From positions 1 through 5,708 of the forward strand of contig JBMOFW010000180.1 in the NCBI GenBank assembly GCA_049318685.1: a stretch of 5,708 bases of DNA, written 5' to 3'. The notes beneath the pieces are model-generated. The model was not told the origin of the DNA. It saw only the letters and a list, made by a program, of their open reading frames with translations, and ran no database searches. Position 1 is the first letter of the stretch. Each line of letters starts with the position of its first letter. The translations under genes and the position numbers were made by a program. Origin of the DNA: JAIXWP01 sp049318685. GTDB lineage: Bacteria; Bacteroidota; Bacteroidia; Flavobacteriales_D; Sanyastnellaceae. Shown here one piece after another: positions 1 through 5,618 of this stretch.

Positions 1-951
1 GCGTTTGATATCGTGGTTCCAACCATCAATGGAGAAACTTTGATTTGTTCTAATGCAACAACAACATTGACCGTGACACCTAGTTACGTATCTTACGATT
101 GGAGTGATAATTCGTCTACACCGACTATCAATGTGGGGCCGGGTACCTATTCTGTGACCGCCACGGATGAAAATGGATGTGCTTCAACTGATAGCTTCAC
201 CATTGGCGCTATACCTGCTGTCACGGTAGGTCCAGATGATTTGATTTGTGATGGTTTGACCGCTTCGCTCGTTGGAAGTGATCGTCCGGGTGCGTGGACT
301 TTTTCAAGTGATGACGGAACAGCCACATTTGCAGATGCCGCCCAAACAGACACGGAGGTTACCGTAAGCGGATTTGGTGTTTACACGTTTGATTTTCACG
401 ATACAGAATGTGATGCCCATGATCAAACCGTTTTAACATTCTTACCGTCACCTGATTTTTATTTCCCTACAGATACTTTTGCTTGCTTGCAAGGATCACT
501 TTATCTGTATCCTGATGGAGCGAATGCATCTTATTTCAACTGGTATTGGGAAGATATTGATGTAGAAAACCAAGGTGTAGTATACAATGTGACTTCTTTG
601 GATTCTACATTCCAATGGAGCGCTACCAATGCTTGCGGCACTGATCAAGGAACTATTCGCGTGTTGGCAGAACTTTGCGAAATTACCATTCCAAACGTGT
701 TTACTCCGGATGGAGATGACTTCAATCAAAGCTTCGAGATTGTAGGTATTGAGAATTTTGATGGAAGCTCGCTTCAAGTATTCAATCGTTGGGGTAAAAT
801 GGTTTACGAAAGTTCTAATTATTCGAATAACTGGAGTCCTTCTGAAGACGAAGCTGCTGATGGCGTTTATTACTATGTCCTCGGTTTGAATCGCAATGAT
901 GGAACAGAATATTTCAGTGGTCATGTGACTTTGCTTCGCAATCCGAAATAA
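1..951 (+). CDS. Secreted surface protein, 3' part, with T9SS type B (CHU_C) sorting domain
   Basis: The reading frame is open from base 1, so this is the C-terminal 316 residues of a larger protein; the GTG at base 13 is only an internal valine codon. Residues 1-230 look like two or three Ig/PKD-like beta-sandwich modules. The first ends in the pattern PGTYSVTATDENGC, typical of repeats in Bacteroidota adhesins and SprB-like proteins, and paired cysteines occur through the region. Residues 231-316 form a CHU_C / gliding-motility-associated C-terminal domain: PNVFTPDGDD, then FNRWGKMVYES, then GVYYYVL, then a final HVTLLRNPK. In known proteins this domain directs export through the type IX secretion system and attachment at the cell surface. 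The common motif is TPNGDG; here it reads TPDGDD, a mild variant. A strong terminator follows. The class is secure, but the ligand or function (adhesion, gliding, matrix) cannot be read from this fragment. Confidence 0.88.
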   Translation, partial: AFDIVVPTINGETLICSNATTTLTVTPSYVSYDWSDNSSTPTINVGPGTYSVTATDENGCASTDSFTIGAIPAVTVGPDDLICDGLTASLVGSDRPGAWTFSSDDGTATFADAAQTDTEVTVSGFGVYTFDFHDTECDAHDQTVLTFLPSPDFYFPTDTFACLQGSLYLYPDGANASYFNWYWEDIDVENQGVVYNVTSLDSTFQWSATNACGTDQGTIRVLAELCEITIPNVFTPDGDDFNQSFEIVGIENFDGSSLQVFNRWGKMVYESSNYSNNWSPSEDEAADGVYYYVLGLNRNDGTEYFSGHVTLLRNPK

Positions 952-970
952 AATTTGTGATAACTATTTG

Positions 971-1009
971 AAGAAGCCCTTCCTTTTCCGGGAAGGGCTT
1001 CTTTTTTTT
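971..1009 (+). terminator. Strong intrinsic terminator of the surface-protein gene
   Basis: Bases 971-983 (aagaagcccttcc) pair perfectly over 13 bp with 991-1003, leaving a 7-base loop (984-990). The stem runs into eight T residues at 1002-1009. It lies 19 bases after the stop codon at 949-951, so it should end transcription of the surface-protein gene. The T-tract finishes only 5 bases before the helicase start codon. It is not a convincing bidirectional terminator, because the minus strand has no long T-run after the stem. Confidence 0.9.
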
Positions 1010-1014
1010 GTACC

Positions 1015-2883
1015 ATGGATGCGATCAGTGAATTGGCCGAATTGGCGATGGTTTTGAAAATAGAACAGCAAGAAGACTTCTCGTTGCATGAAGCTTTTTT
1101 AAAACGTCGTTCGATTCAAGATCGGAAACTTGCGGGCCTGACGTGGTTTCCACTGAAAATTGTTGAGACTGGATTTGGCTTGGGATCGTATCCTTTTATC
1201 GTGGTCGAACGACCTATAGATCGGCACAAACATTATTTTCAGTCTGCTGCTCCAGTATCCCTGTTTAGCGCGCAAACGGGGACTGAGGATGAAAGTATTC
1301 AAGGCACCATCGGCTATGTGGATGAGAGTCGAATGAAGATTTCGTTTTACATGGATGAACTCCCAGATTGGGTGGATGATGGAAAGCTTGGCGTCAATTT
1401 GATGTTCGATTCGAAGACGTATGATGAAATGTTTCGCGCTTTAAATGTCTTGATCAATTTGGAAGGAGGACGGCAAAAAGCATTGCGTGATATTATTCTT
1501 GGATACAAAAAACCTGAATTTGGAAACATACCGAATGTTCATTCGGTTCGGTTGAATGCTTCGCAGAATGAGGCCATGAAAACGATTGTTGATGCGCATG
1601 ATGTCGCTATTGTTCATGGCCCTCCTGGCACCGGTAAAACAACTACGCTTGTAGAGGCCATCAAATTTTTAGTACAAGATGGAAAGAAGGTCATGGTCAC
1701 TGCAGCGAGCAATGCTGCCGTCGATCATTTAACCCGAAGTATTGCAGCGCAAAAAATCAATGTTGTACGCATAGGCAATTTAGCCAAAGTAGAGGAAGAT
1801 ACCACTTCACATACGATGGATGTATTGCTCAGTGCTGATCGAGATTTCAAGCAAATTCGGGAGTTGAAGAAGCGAGCCATTGAGATGCGAAAGATGGGAG
1901 GAAAATACAAACGGAGTTTTGGACGGGAAGAAGCCGAACAGCGTCGCTTACTTTTTCAAGAAGCCAAATCACTCAACAAGGAGGCTCGTGAATTGGAATC
2001 GTATATTGTCAGTAAAATAATTGATCAGGCGGAGGTTATTGCTTGCACGTTGATTGGTTCTACACATGAATATATTCGAGATAAAAAGTTTGACGTGGTG
2101 GTGATCGATGAGGCCGGCCAGGCGCTCGAGCCAGCATGCTGGGTGCCCATTTTAAAAGCAGAAAAAGTGGTCATGGCCGGTGATCCATTTCAATTGCCTC
2201 CAACAGTCAAAAGTAGAGAAGCGGAAAAGAAAGGATTGACGGTGACGTTATTGGAGAAGTGCATTTCACGGCATGAGCGAGTAAGTCTGTTGCGAACGCA
2301 ATATCGCATGCACGATCACATTATGGGATTCTCGAATGCACAGTTTTATAAAGACCAATTGGCGGCGCATGAATCGGTGGCCGAGCGGCGAATAGATGAT
2401 GGAATAGGTGTGGTAGAATTTATCGATACTGCGGGATGTGGTTTCAATGAAGCCCAACAGGATGATGGTGAATCAAAAGTGAACACGGAAGAAGCCGGTG
2501 TGCTATTGAAGCATTTCGAGACTTTCGCGGCGGGCATTGACAAGCCGTTCAGTACAGCAGTTATTTCTCCATATCGCGGTCAAATTCAAGTATTGGGTGA
2601 GCTATTTGCCGGAAAGGCGAATGTGGTGGTGAATACCATTGACTCCTTTCAAGGCCAAGAAAAGGATGTTGTATATTTGAGTCTAGTAAGAAGCAACGAG
2701 AAGAATGAAATTGGCTTTTTGAAAGATTACCGCCGTATGAATGTAGCTATGACACGCGCTCGCATGAAATTGGTGGTTGTAGGTGATAGCGCTACACTGG
2801 GCAATGATCCCTTTTATAGTCAATTCTTGGAGTACTGTGAAAAGGTGGGAAGTTATCGCACAGCTTGGGAGTTTATGTATTAA
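1015..2883 (+). CDS. UPF1/IGHMBP2-like superfamily 1B helicase (AAA_11/AAA_12 domains)
   Basis: This 622-residue protein is an ATP-driven DNA and/or RNA helicase of superfamily 1B, close in layout to IGHMBP2 (SMUBP-2) and UPF1. All core motifs are intact: Walker A GPPGTGKT at residues 202-209 (Lys208), Walker B VIDEAGQ around Asp365-Glu366, motif III GDPFQLPP at 389-396, motif IV RTQYRMH at 427-433, motif V TIDSFQGQE at 541-549 and motif VI NVAMTRAR at 576-583. Residues 1-180 form the N-terminal beta-barrel-type region. Residues about 276-340 are a charged, Lys/Arg/Glu-rich helical stretch that matches the stalk/1B-1C insertion. ATG 1015 is the first possible start after in-frame stops at 958-963, and the N-terminus resembles bacterial homologues; Met12 is the only close alternative. 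No Shine-Dalgarno sequence is present. The lipoprotein gene follows after 17 bases, so the two are probably co-transcribed. The cytoplasmic role and substrate of the bacterial forms are not well defined. The family call is very secure. Confidence 0.93.
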   Translation: MDAISELAELAMVLKIEQQEDFSLHEAFLKRRSIQDRKLAGLTWFPLKIVETGFGLGSYPFIVVERPIDRHKHYFQSAAPVSLFSAQTGTEDESIQGTIGYVDESRMKISFYMDELPDWVDDGKLGVNLMFDSKTYDEMFRALNVLINLEGGRQKALRDIILGYKKPEFGNIPNVHSVRLNASQNEAMKTIVDAHDVAIVHGPPGTGKTTTLVEAIKFLVQDGKKVMVTAASNAAVDHLTRSIAAQKINVVRIGNLAKVEEDTTSHTMDVLLSADRDFKQIRELKKRAIEMRKMGGKYKRSFGREEAEQRRLLFQEAKSLNKEARELESYIVSKIIDQAEVIACTLIGSTHEYIRDKKFDVVVIDEAGQALEPACWVPILKAEKVVMAGDPFQLPPTVKSREAEKKGLTVTLLEKCISRHERVSLLRTQYRMHDHIMGFSNAQFYKDQLAAHESVAERRIDDGIGVVEFIDTAGCGFNEAQQDDGESKVNTEEAGVLLKHFETFAAGIDKPFSTAVISPYRGQIQVLGELFAGKANVVVNTIDSFQGQEKDVVYLSLVRSNEKNEIGFLKDYRRMNVAMTRARMKLVVVGDSATLGNDPFYSQFLEYCEKVGSYRTAWEFMY

Positions 2884-2900
2884 TAGAAATATCAGCGTCA

Positions 2901-3809
2901 ATGAAAACAATGAAATTTTTTGGGTTAATGTTGGTGGTCGCTTTGACCTTTGCTTCATGCAAAAAAGATGATGACTCATCAGAGGAAACCACAACACCTA
3001 CGAACACGCCCAAAGTCATTTTCAAATTTGTGTTTGATGAAGACCAAGAGCGATTGGATAATTTCGGCAATCCTTCCACGGTTCCTGCCGGTCACGCAGC
3101 TCAAACACCTGTGTTCAATAAAATCAGTGCGCATTATCTCGAGATGATCCAAAATCAACTTACGCAATTAGGAGAGGGAGAAGTGCTTTATAAAGCTCCA
3201 GAAACCACCGCCGGAGGAGACAATGCAATTGATTTTGATCAGAGCATCCTAGTAGGCGAAAACGAAGCCTTTTTGCAAGTGCCCATTTCTGCCATTGATC
3301 CTGGAACGTATACTTTTCTAAGGGCTTCCCTAGCTTATCAAAACTACGACATTGATTTTACCACCAATATTCTCGGTACGGATTACGACCTCACAGGCAC
3401 TTTAGCAAGTTTTGTTGGGTTTAATACGTATATAACGGATTACACTGTCAACACTTCGTCTTTGGTAGTGAATGATGATAAGCTTCAAGGATATTGGGGA
3501 TTTGAAGCCAATGTATTGGGAAGTAATTATCTCACTTCAGGTCAAGCACCTGCGGGGGCCACTACAGTTCCCAATCCGTTATTTGCAACATCGCCTATTC
3601 CTGCTGGGTCATGCGTCGTTACCGGCGAATTTCAAGAGCCTTTGGTGATTACCGGAAATGAGACTTCCGATATCGTTGTAATTCTCTCTCTGAGTTGTAA
3701 TCAGAGCTTCGAATGGGTCGATGGCAATGCCAACGGCAAATACGAGCCGTCTTTAGGAGAAAATGTAGTCGACATGGGCTTGCGCGGATTAGTGCCCTAT
3801 GTAGAATAA
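2901..3809 (+). CDS. Lipoprotein of unrecognised family
   Basis: The protein has 302 residues from ATG 2901. Residues 1-19 are a lipoprotein signal peptide (Lys-rich n-region, hydrophobic FFGLMLVVALTF core, lipobox FAS-Cys20). The mature start CKKDDD followed by a Ser/Thr/Glu/Pro-rich linker (26-37) is typical of Bacteroidota lipoproteins and resembles acidic lipoprotein export signals, so an outer-membrane location is likely; whether it faces outward is inference. The rest (about 38-302) looks like a beta-rich globular domain with tyrosine/phenylalanine strand patterns. Two cysteines, 238 and 266, could form a disulfide. Near the end lies a DGNANGKYE loop (274-282), reminiscent of calcium-binding DxNxNG loops. 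ATG 2865 in the same frame would overlap the helicase gene and put 12 residues before the signal peptide; 2901 fits better, with Met4 (2910) also possible. I do not recognise the family and assign no function. It probably shares a transcript with the helicase gene. Confidence 0.85.
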   Translation: MKTMKFFGLMLVVALTFASCKKDDDSSEETTTPTNTPKVIFKFVFDEDQERLDNFGNPSTVPAGHAAQTPVFNKISAHYLEMIQNQLTQLGEGEVLYKAPETTAGGDNAIDFDQSILVGENEAFLQVPISAIDPGTYTFLRASLAYQNYDIDFTTNILGTDYDLTGTLASFVGFNTYITDYTVNTSSLVVNDDKLQGYWGFEANVLGSNYLTSGQAPAGATTVPNPLFATSPIPAGSCVVTGEFQEPLVITGNETSDIVVILSLSCNQSFEWVDGNANGKYEPSLGENVVDMGLRGLVPYVE

Positions 3810-3817
3810 GCTTATTC
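3804..3817. repeat. Perfect palindrome spanning two convergent stop codons
   Basis: Bases 3804-3817 read gaataagcttattc, a 14-base perfect inverted repeat with no spacer. It contains the TAA stop of the lipoprotein gene (3807-3809) and, on the other strand, the TAA stop of the holin-family gene (3814-3812). Each protein therefore ends in Glu-stop, read from the same symmetric sequence. Bases 3812-3818 (ttattcg) can also pair with 3837-3843 (cgaataa). No T-tract follows on either strand, so it is not a classic terminator. Confidence 0.6.
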
Positions 3818-4198
3818 GATTTCGTCGTTTTTATGACGAATAACTTTGACATTCCCACCAAACATGGACGTGGCAAGTGAAATGATCAATGACAGCCAGA
3901 ATGCAGGCCAAAAACCGTCGACATGAAAATGGTTGTTCGGAATCAATTCTCCCGCAATCATGATAATCACGGCATTGATCACCAATAAAAAGATGCCGAA
4001 AGTGAGAATGGTGGCGGGAATGGTGAGCAATACCAACAATGGCTTTAAAAAAGCATTGAGCAAAGCCAAGATTAACGCCGTCACTATTGCAATCCAAGGA
4101 GCGCTAAAACTGATGCCATCTAGCCACCAATCGCCTATGATTAGGGCGAGGGCTGTGATCATCATTTGCAAAAGGGATTGTTGGATTTTAGGATTCAT
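3812..4198 (-). CDS. Phage holin family 4 (YvlD-like) small membrane protein
   Basis: This 128-residue protein is almost entirely hydrophobic, with probable membrane helices near residues 9-26, 33-50, 54-83 (long enough for one extended or two short helices) and 97-113, and a charged C-terminal tail (RHKNDEIE). The family signature is visible: Asn48, Lys52-Pro53, then LLTIPATILTFG at 57-68 and Asn75, then a GFWPAFWLSLIIS segment. It matches the PF04020 / superfamily IV holin-like group, to which Bacillus YvlD also belongs. Despite the name, these proteins are common in bacterial chromosomes away from prophages, and no phage gene is nearby here; the role in the inner membrane is unknown. The start is ATG at 4198-4196. 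A TAnnTTTG element ends 4 bases upstream, so the message may be nearly leaderless. It converges on the lipoprotein gene with 2 bases between stops and diverges from the transaldolase gene. Confidence 0.87.
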   Translation of the reverse strand: MNPKIQQSLLQMMITALALIIGDWWLDGISFSAPWIAIVTALILALLNAFLKPLLVLLTIPATILTFGIFLLVINAVIIMIAGELIPNNHFHVDGFWPAFWLSLIISLATSMFGGNVKVIRHKNDEIE

Positions 4199-4202
4199 GC
4201 CG

Positions 4203-4210
4203 CAAAGATA
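4203..4210 (-). promoter_or_regulatory. Candidate -7 promoter element for the holin-family gene
   Basis: On the minus strand these bases read tatctttg, a full match to the Bacteroidota -7 consensus TAnnTTTG. The element ends 4 bases before the ATG, which would place the transcription start at or next to the start codon. No TTTG or TTG is found at the expected distance upstream (around 4229-4236), so the match rests on one box. Confidence 0.45.
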
Positions 4211-4237
4211 AATATTCGCAAAGCGTGGAAAACTTAA

Positions 4238-4268
4238 TTTGACACTTCTTCACACAGAAGTACCTTTG
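4238..4268 (+). promoter_or_regulatory. Bacteroidota-type promoter of the transaldolase gene
   Basis: TTTG at 4238-4241 and TACCTTTG at 4261-4268 are separated by 19 bases. This matches the -33 TTTG / -7 TAnnTTTG promoter recognised by the primary sigma factor of Bacteroides and Flavobacterium. The predicted start of transcription is near 4272-4274, giving a leader of only about 12-14 bases, T-rich and without a Shine-Dalgarno sequence, before ATG 4286. Confidence 0.7.
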
Positions 4269-4285
4269 CAGAAATTTTTTACCCC

Positions 4286-4954
4286 ATGAAATTCTTTATC
4301 GATACAGCAAACCTCGAACAAATTCGCGAAGCCCACGCTTTAGGTGTGTTGGACGGTGTGACCACCAATCCAAGTCTTATGGCGAAAGAAGGCATTTCCG
4401 GCAAGGATAATGTGCAAGCACACTACAAAGCCATTTGTGAAATTGTAGGTGAAGGTGACGTTAGTGCAGAGGTGATTTCAACAGAGTTTGCTGAAATGAT
4501 TAAAGAAGGGGAAGAATTGGCGGCTTTGCACCCCAATATTGTGGTGAAAGTGCCGATGATCAAAGACGGCATCAAAGCCATTAAATATTTTTCTGAAAAA
4601 GGCATTCGTACCAACTGCACATTGGTGTTCTCTGCTGGTCAAGCATTGCTCGCGGCAAAAGCTGGTGCTAGCTATGTTTCGCCATTTATCGGTCGTTTGG
4701 ACGATGTGTCTACCGATGGATTGGAGTTGATCGAGCAAATTCGTTTGATCTACGATAATTACGGATACGACACAGAAATCTTAGCAGCCTCGGTACGTCA
4801 CCCAATGCACATCATCAAATGTGCTGAAATTGGAGCGGATGTGATGACCGGTCCTTTGAGCGCCATTATGGCTTTGCTCAAGCATCCATTAACAGATATC
4901 GGACTTGCACAATTCCTCGCAGATCATAAGAAGGCTGCAGAGGCTTCGAAATAA
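4286..4954 (+). CDS. tal: Transaldolase, short form (FSA/TalC/MipB family)
   Basis: This 222-residue single-domain TIM-barrel class I aldolase has the usual length of the short transaldolase family. It moves a dihydroxyacetone unit between sugar phosphates (sedoheptulose 7-phosphate and glyceraldehyde 3-phosphate to erythrose 4-phosphate and fructose 6-phosphate) in the non-oxidative pentose phosphate pathway of the cytoplasm. Visible landmarks are Asp6 in MKFFIDTAN, TTNPS at 26-30 (Asn28), the Schiff-base lysine Lys88 in VVKVPM, NCTLVFS at 110-116 and SPFIGR at 132-137. Relatives split into fructose-6-phosphate aldolases, with Gln and Tyr at two active-site positions, and true transaldolases, with Glu and Phe. 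This protein has Glu62 (SAEVIS) and Phe134, so it reads as a transaldolase, although automatic pipelines may call it fructose-6-phosphate aldolase. It has its own promoter and is followed by a strong terminator, so it is probably expressed alone. Confidence 0.93.
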   Translation: MKFFIDTANLEQIREAHALGVLDGVTTNPSLMAKEGISGKDNVQAHYKAICEIVGEGDVSAEVISTEFAEMIKEGEELAALHPNIVVKVPMIKDGIKAIKYFSEKGIRTNCTLVFSAGQALLAAKAGASYVSPFIGRLDDVSTDGLELIEQIRLIYDNYGYDTEILAASVRHPMHIIKCAEIGADVMTGPLSAIMALLKHPLTDIGLAQFLADHKKAAEASK

Positions 4955-4960
4955 AAAGCG

Positions 4961-4968
4961 TAAATTTG
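4961..4968 (+). promoter_or_regulatory. Possible -7 element for the YciO/Sua5 gene
   Basis: Bases 4961-4968 read taaatttg, a full match to TAnnTTTG, but no TTTG lies at the right distance upstream. If used, transcription would start around 4972-4975, inside the left arm of the terminator hairpin (4967-4975). The new transcript would then lack a complete hairpin and could pass into the next gene. An 8-base match in AT-rich sequence can arise by chance. Confidence 0.3.
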
Positions 4969-4997
4969 GGTCGTTAGTCAACGACCCATTTTTTTTT
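4967..4997 (+). terminator. Intrinsic terminator of the transaldolase gene
   Basis: A 9-bp stem, tgggtcgtt (4967-4975) with aacgaccca (4980-4988), closes on a 4-base loop (agtc) and is followed at once by nine T residues (4989-4997). It begins 12 bases after the transaldolase stop. The last T of the tract touches the ATG of the YciO/Sua5 gene at 4998, so terminator and start region share sequence. Confidence 0.88.
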
Positions 4998-5618
4998 ATG
5001 CTGATTCAGATTTTCCCAGACAATATCGATTCTCGAAAGATTCAGCAGGCGGTGGACGTGCTGAAGAAAGGGGGCGTGATTATTTATCCGACCGACACAG
5101 TATATAGTTTGGGGTGCGCTATTTCAAACAATAAGGCCATTGAGCGTTTGGCGCGATTAAAGGGCGTGAAACCAGAGAAAGCGCAGTTTTCTATTGTTTG
5201 TTCCGGCTTTTCGCATTTGTCGGATTACAGTCAACCCGTGGGCAATCCGATTTTCAAAATGATGAAGAGCGTGTTGCCCGGGCCCTACACCTTCGTGTTG
5301 GAAGCGAATCGAAATATTCCTCGCATATTTTCTGCAAAAAGAAAGACCATTGGAATTCGAGTACCGGACAATCCCATCGCTTTGGCGTTGGTAGCAGCTT
5401 TGGGAGAACCCATTGTGGCGTCATCGGTGCATGATGAGGACGCGCTGCTTGAATACACCACAGATCCAGAACGTATTGATGAAAAATGGGGCAATCAAGT
5501 CGATTTGGTCATCGACGGCGGTCCGGGGGGATTTGAAGCTTCGACCATTCTTGATTGTACAGGCGGTGCTCCCTCGCTCATTCGTCAGGGAAAAGGCAGT
5601 GTAGAAGGCCTTTTTTAA
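4998..5618 (+). CDS. YciO/Sua5/YrdC family protein, probable L-threonylcarbamoyladenylate synthase
   Basis: This 206-residue protein has the YrdC-like fold. Known family members make threonylcarbamoyl-AMP from threonine, bicarbonate and ATP, the first step of the t6A modification at A37 of ANN-decoding tRNAs. Visible motifs are GGVIIYPTDTVYSLGC (25-40), a lysine-rich ARLKGVKPEKAQFSI segment (52-66), LPGPYTFVL (93-101), TIGIRVPDN (117-125), SSVHDED (142-148), STILDCTG (182-189) and IRQGKG (195-200). Length and pattern are closest to the YciO branch: position 37 is Ser where YrdC/Sua5 usually has Gly, and the usual K-R-P run is replaced by KGVKPEK. YciO-type proteins may be paralogues with weaker or different activity, so the precise role is less sure than the family. 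There is no Sua5 C-terminal domain. ATG 4998 fits the expected N-terminus; the frame stays open upstream into the transaldolase gene (ATG 4905) but that part has no family match. The start lies directly after a terminator T-tract. Confidence 0.88.
   Translation: MLIQIFPDNIDSRKIQQAVDVLKKGGVIIYPTDTVYSLGCAISNNKAIERLARLKGVKPEKAQFSIVCSGFSHLSDYSQPVGNPIFKMMKSVLPGPYTFVLEANRNIPRIFSAKRKTIGIRVPDNPIALALVAALGEPIVASSVHDEDALLEYTTDPERIDEKWGNQVDLVIDGGPGGFEASTILDCTGGAPSLIRQGKGSVEGLF
5591..5616 (+). terminator. Weak candidate terminator at the end of the YciO/Sua5 gene
   Basis: aaaaggc (5591-5597) can pair with gcctttt (5608-5614) around a 10-base loop, followed by two more T residues and, after aaag, another T6 run (5621-5626). 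The stem is only 7 bp, is partly A-T, and lies inside the last codons of the gene. It could serve as a terminator, but much less clearly than the two earlier in the window. Confidence 0.35.

Noticed and set aside
496..924. Minus-strand open frame of 142 codons opposite the CHU_C domain
   Set aside because: The plus strand here encodes a clear sorting domain; the antisense translation is an Ile/Ser/Arg-rich shadow.
2865..2900. An earlier in-frame start for the lipoprotein at ATG 2865
   Set aside because: It overlaps the helicase gene by 19 bases and adds residues in front of a complete lipoprotein signal peptide.
2683..2997. Minus-strand open frame of 104 codons across the helicase end
   Set aside because: It is antisense to the conserved motif V-VI region of the helicase and to the lipoprotein signal peptide; its translation shows no domain-like pattern.
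1015..3809. Helicase plus lipoprotein as a new defence system
   Set aside because: No nuclease, methylase, toxin or sensor domain is seen next to them, and the flanking genes are housekeeping; the pairing alone does not support the claim.
3821..3840. Hairpin ttcgtc / gacgaa as a terminator for the lipoprotein gene
   Set aside because: The stem has only 6 bp, the T residues lie in the loop and no T-tract follows on either strand.
3812..4198. Holin-family gene as a sign of a prophage or lysis cassette
   Set aside because: No endolysin, integrase, structural or repeat sequence is nearby, and this family is common as a chromosomal membrane protein.
3933..4211. Plus-strand open frame of 92 codons opposite the holin-family gene
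   Set aside because: It is the complement of a strongly hydrophobic, family-matching membrane protein; the Lys/Ile-rich plus reading has no support.
4905..4997. An earlier in-frame start for the YciO/Sua5 gene at ATG 4905
   Set aside because: It lies inside the transaldolase gene and would read through the terminator stem and T-tract as a Lys/Arg/Phe-rich extension that has no counterpart in the family; ATG 4998 gives the expected N-terminus.
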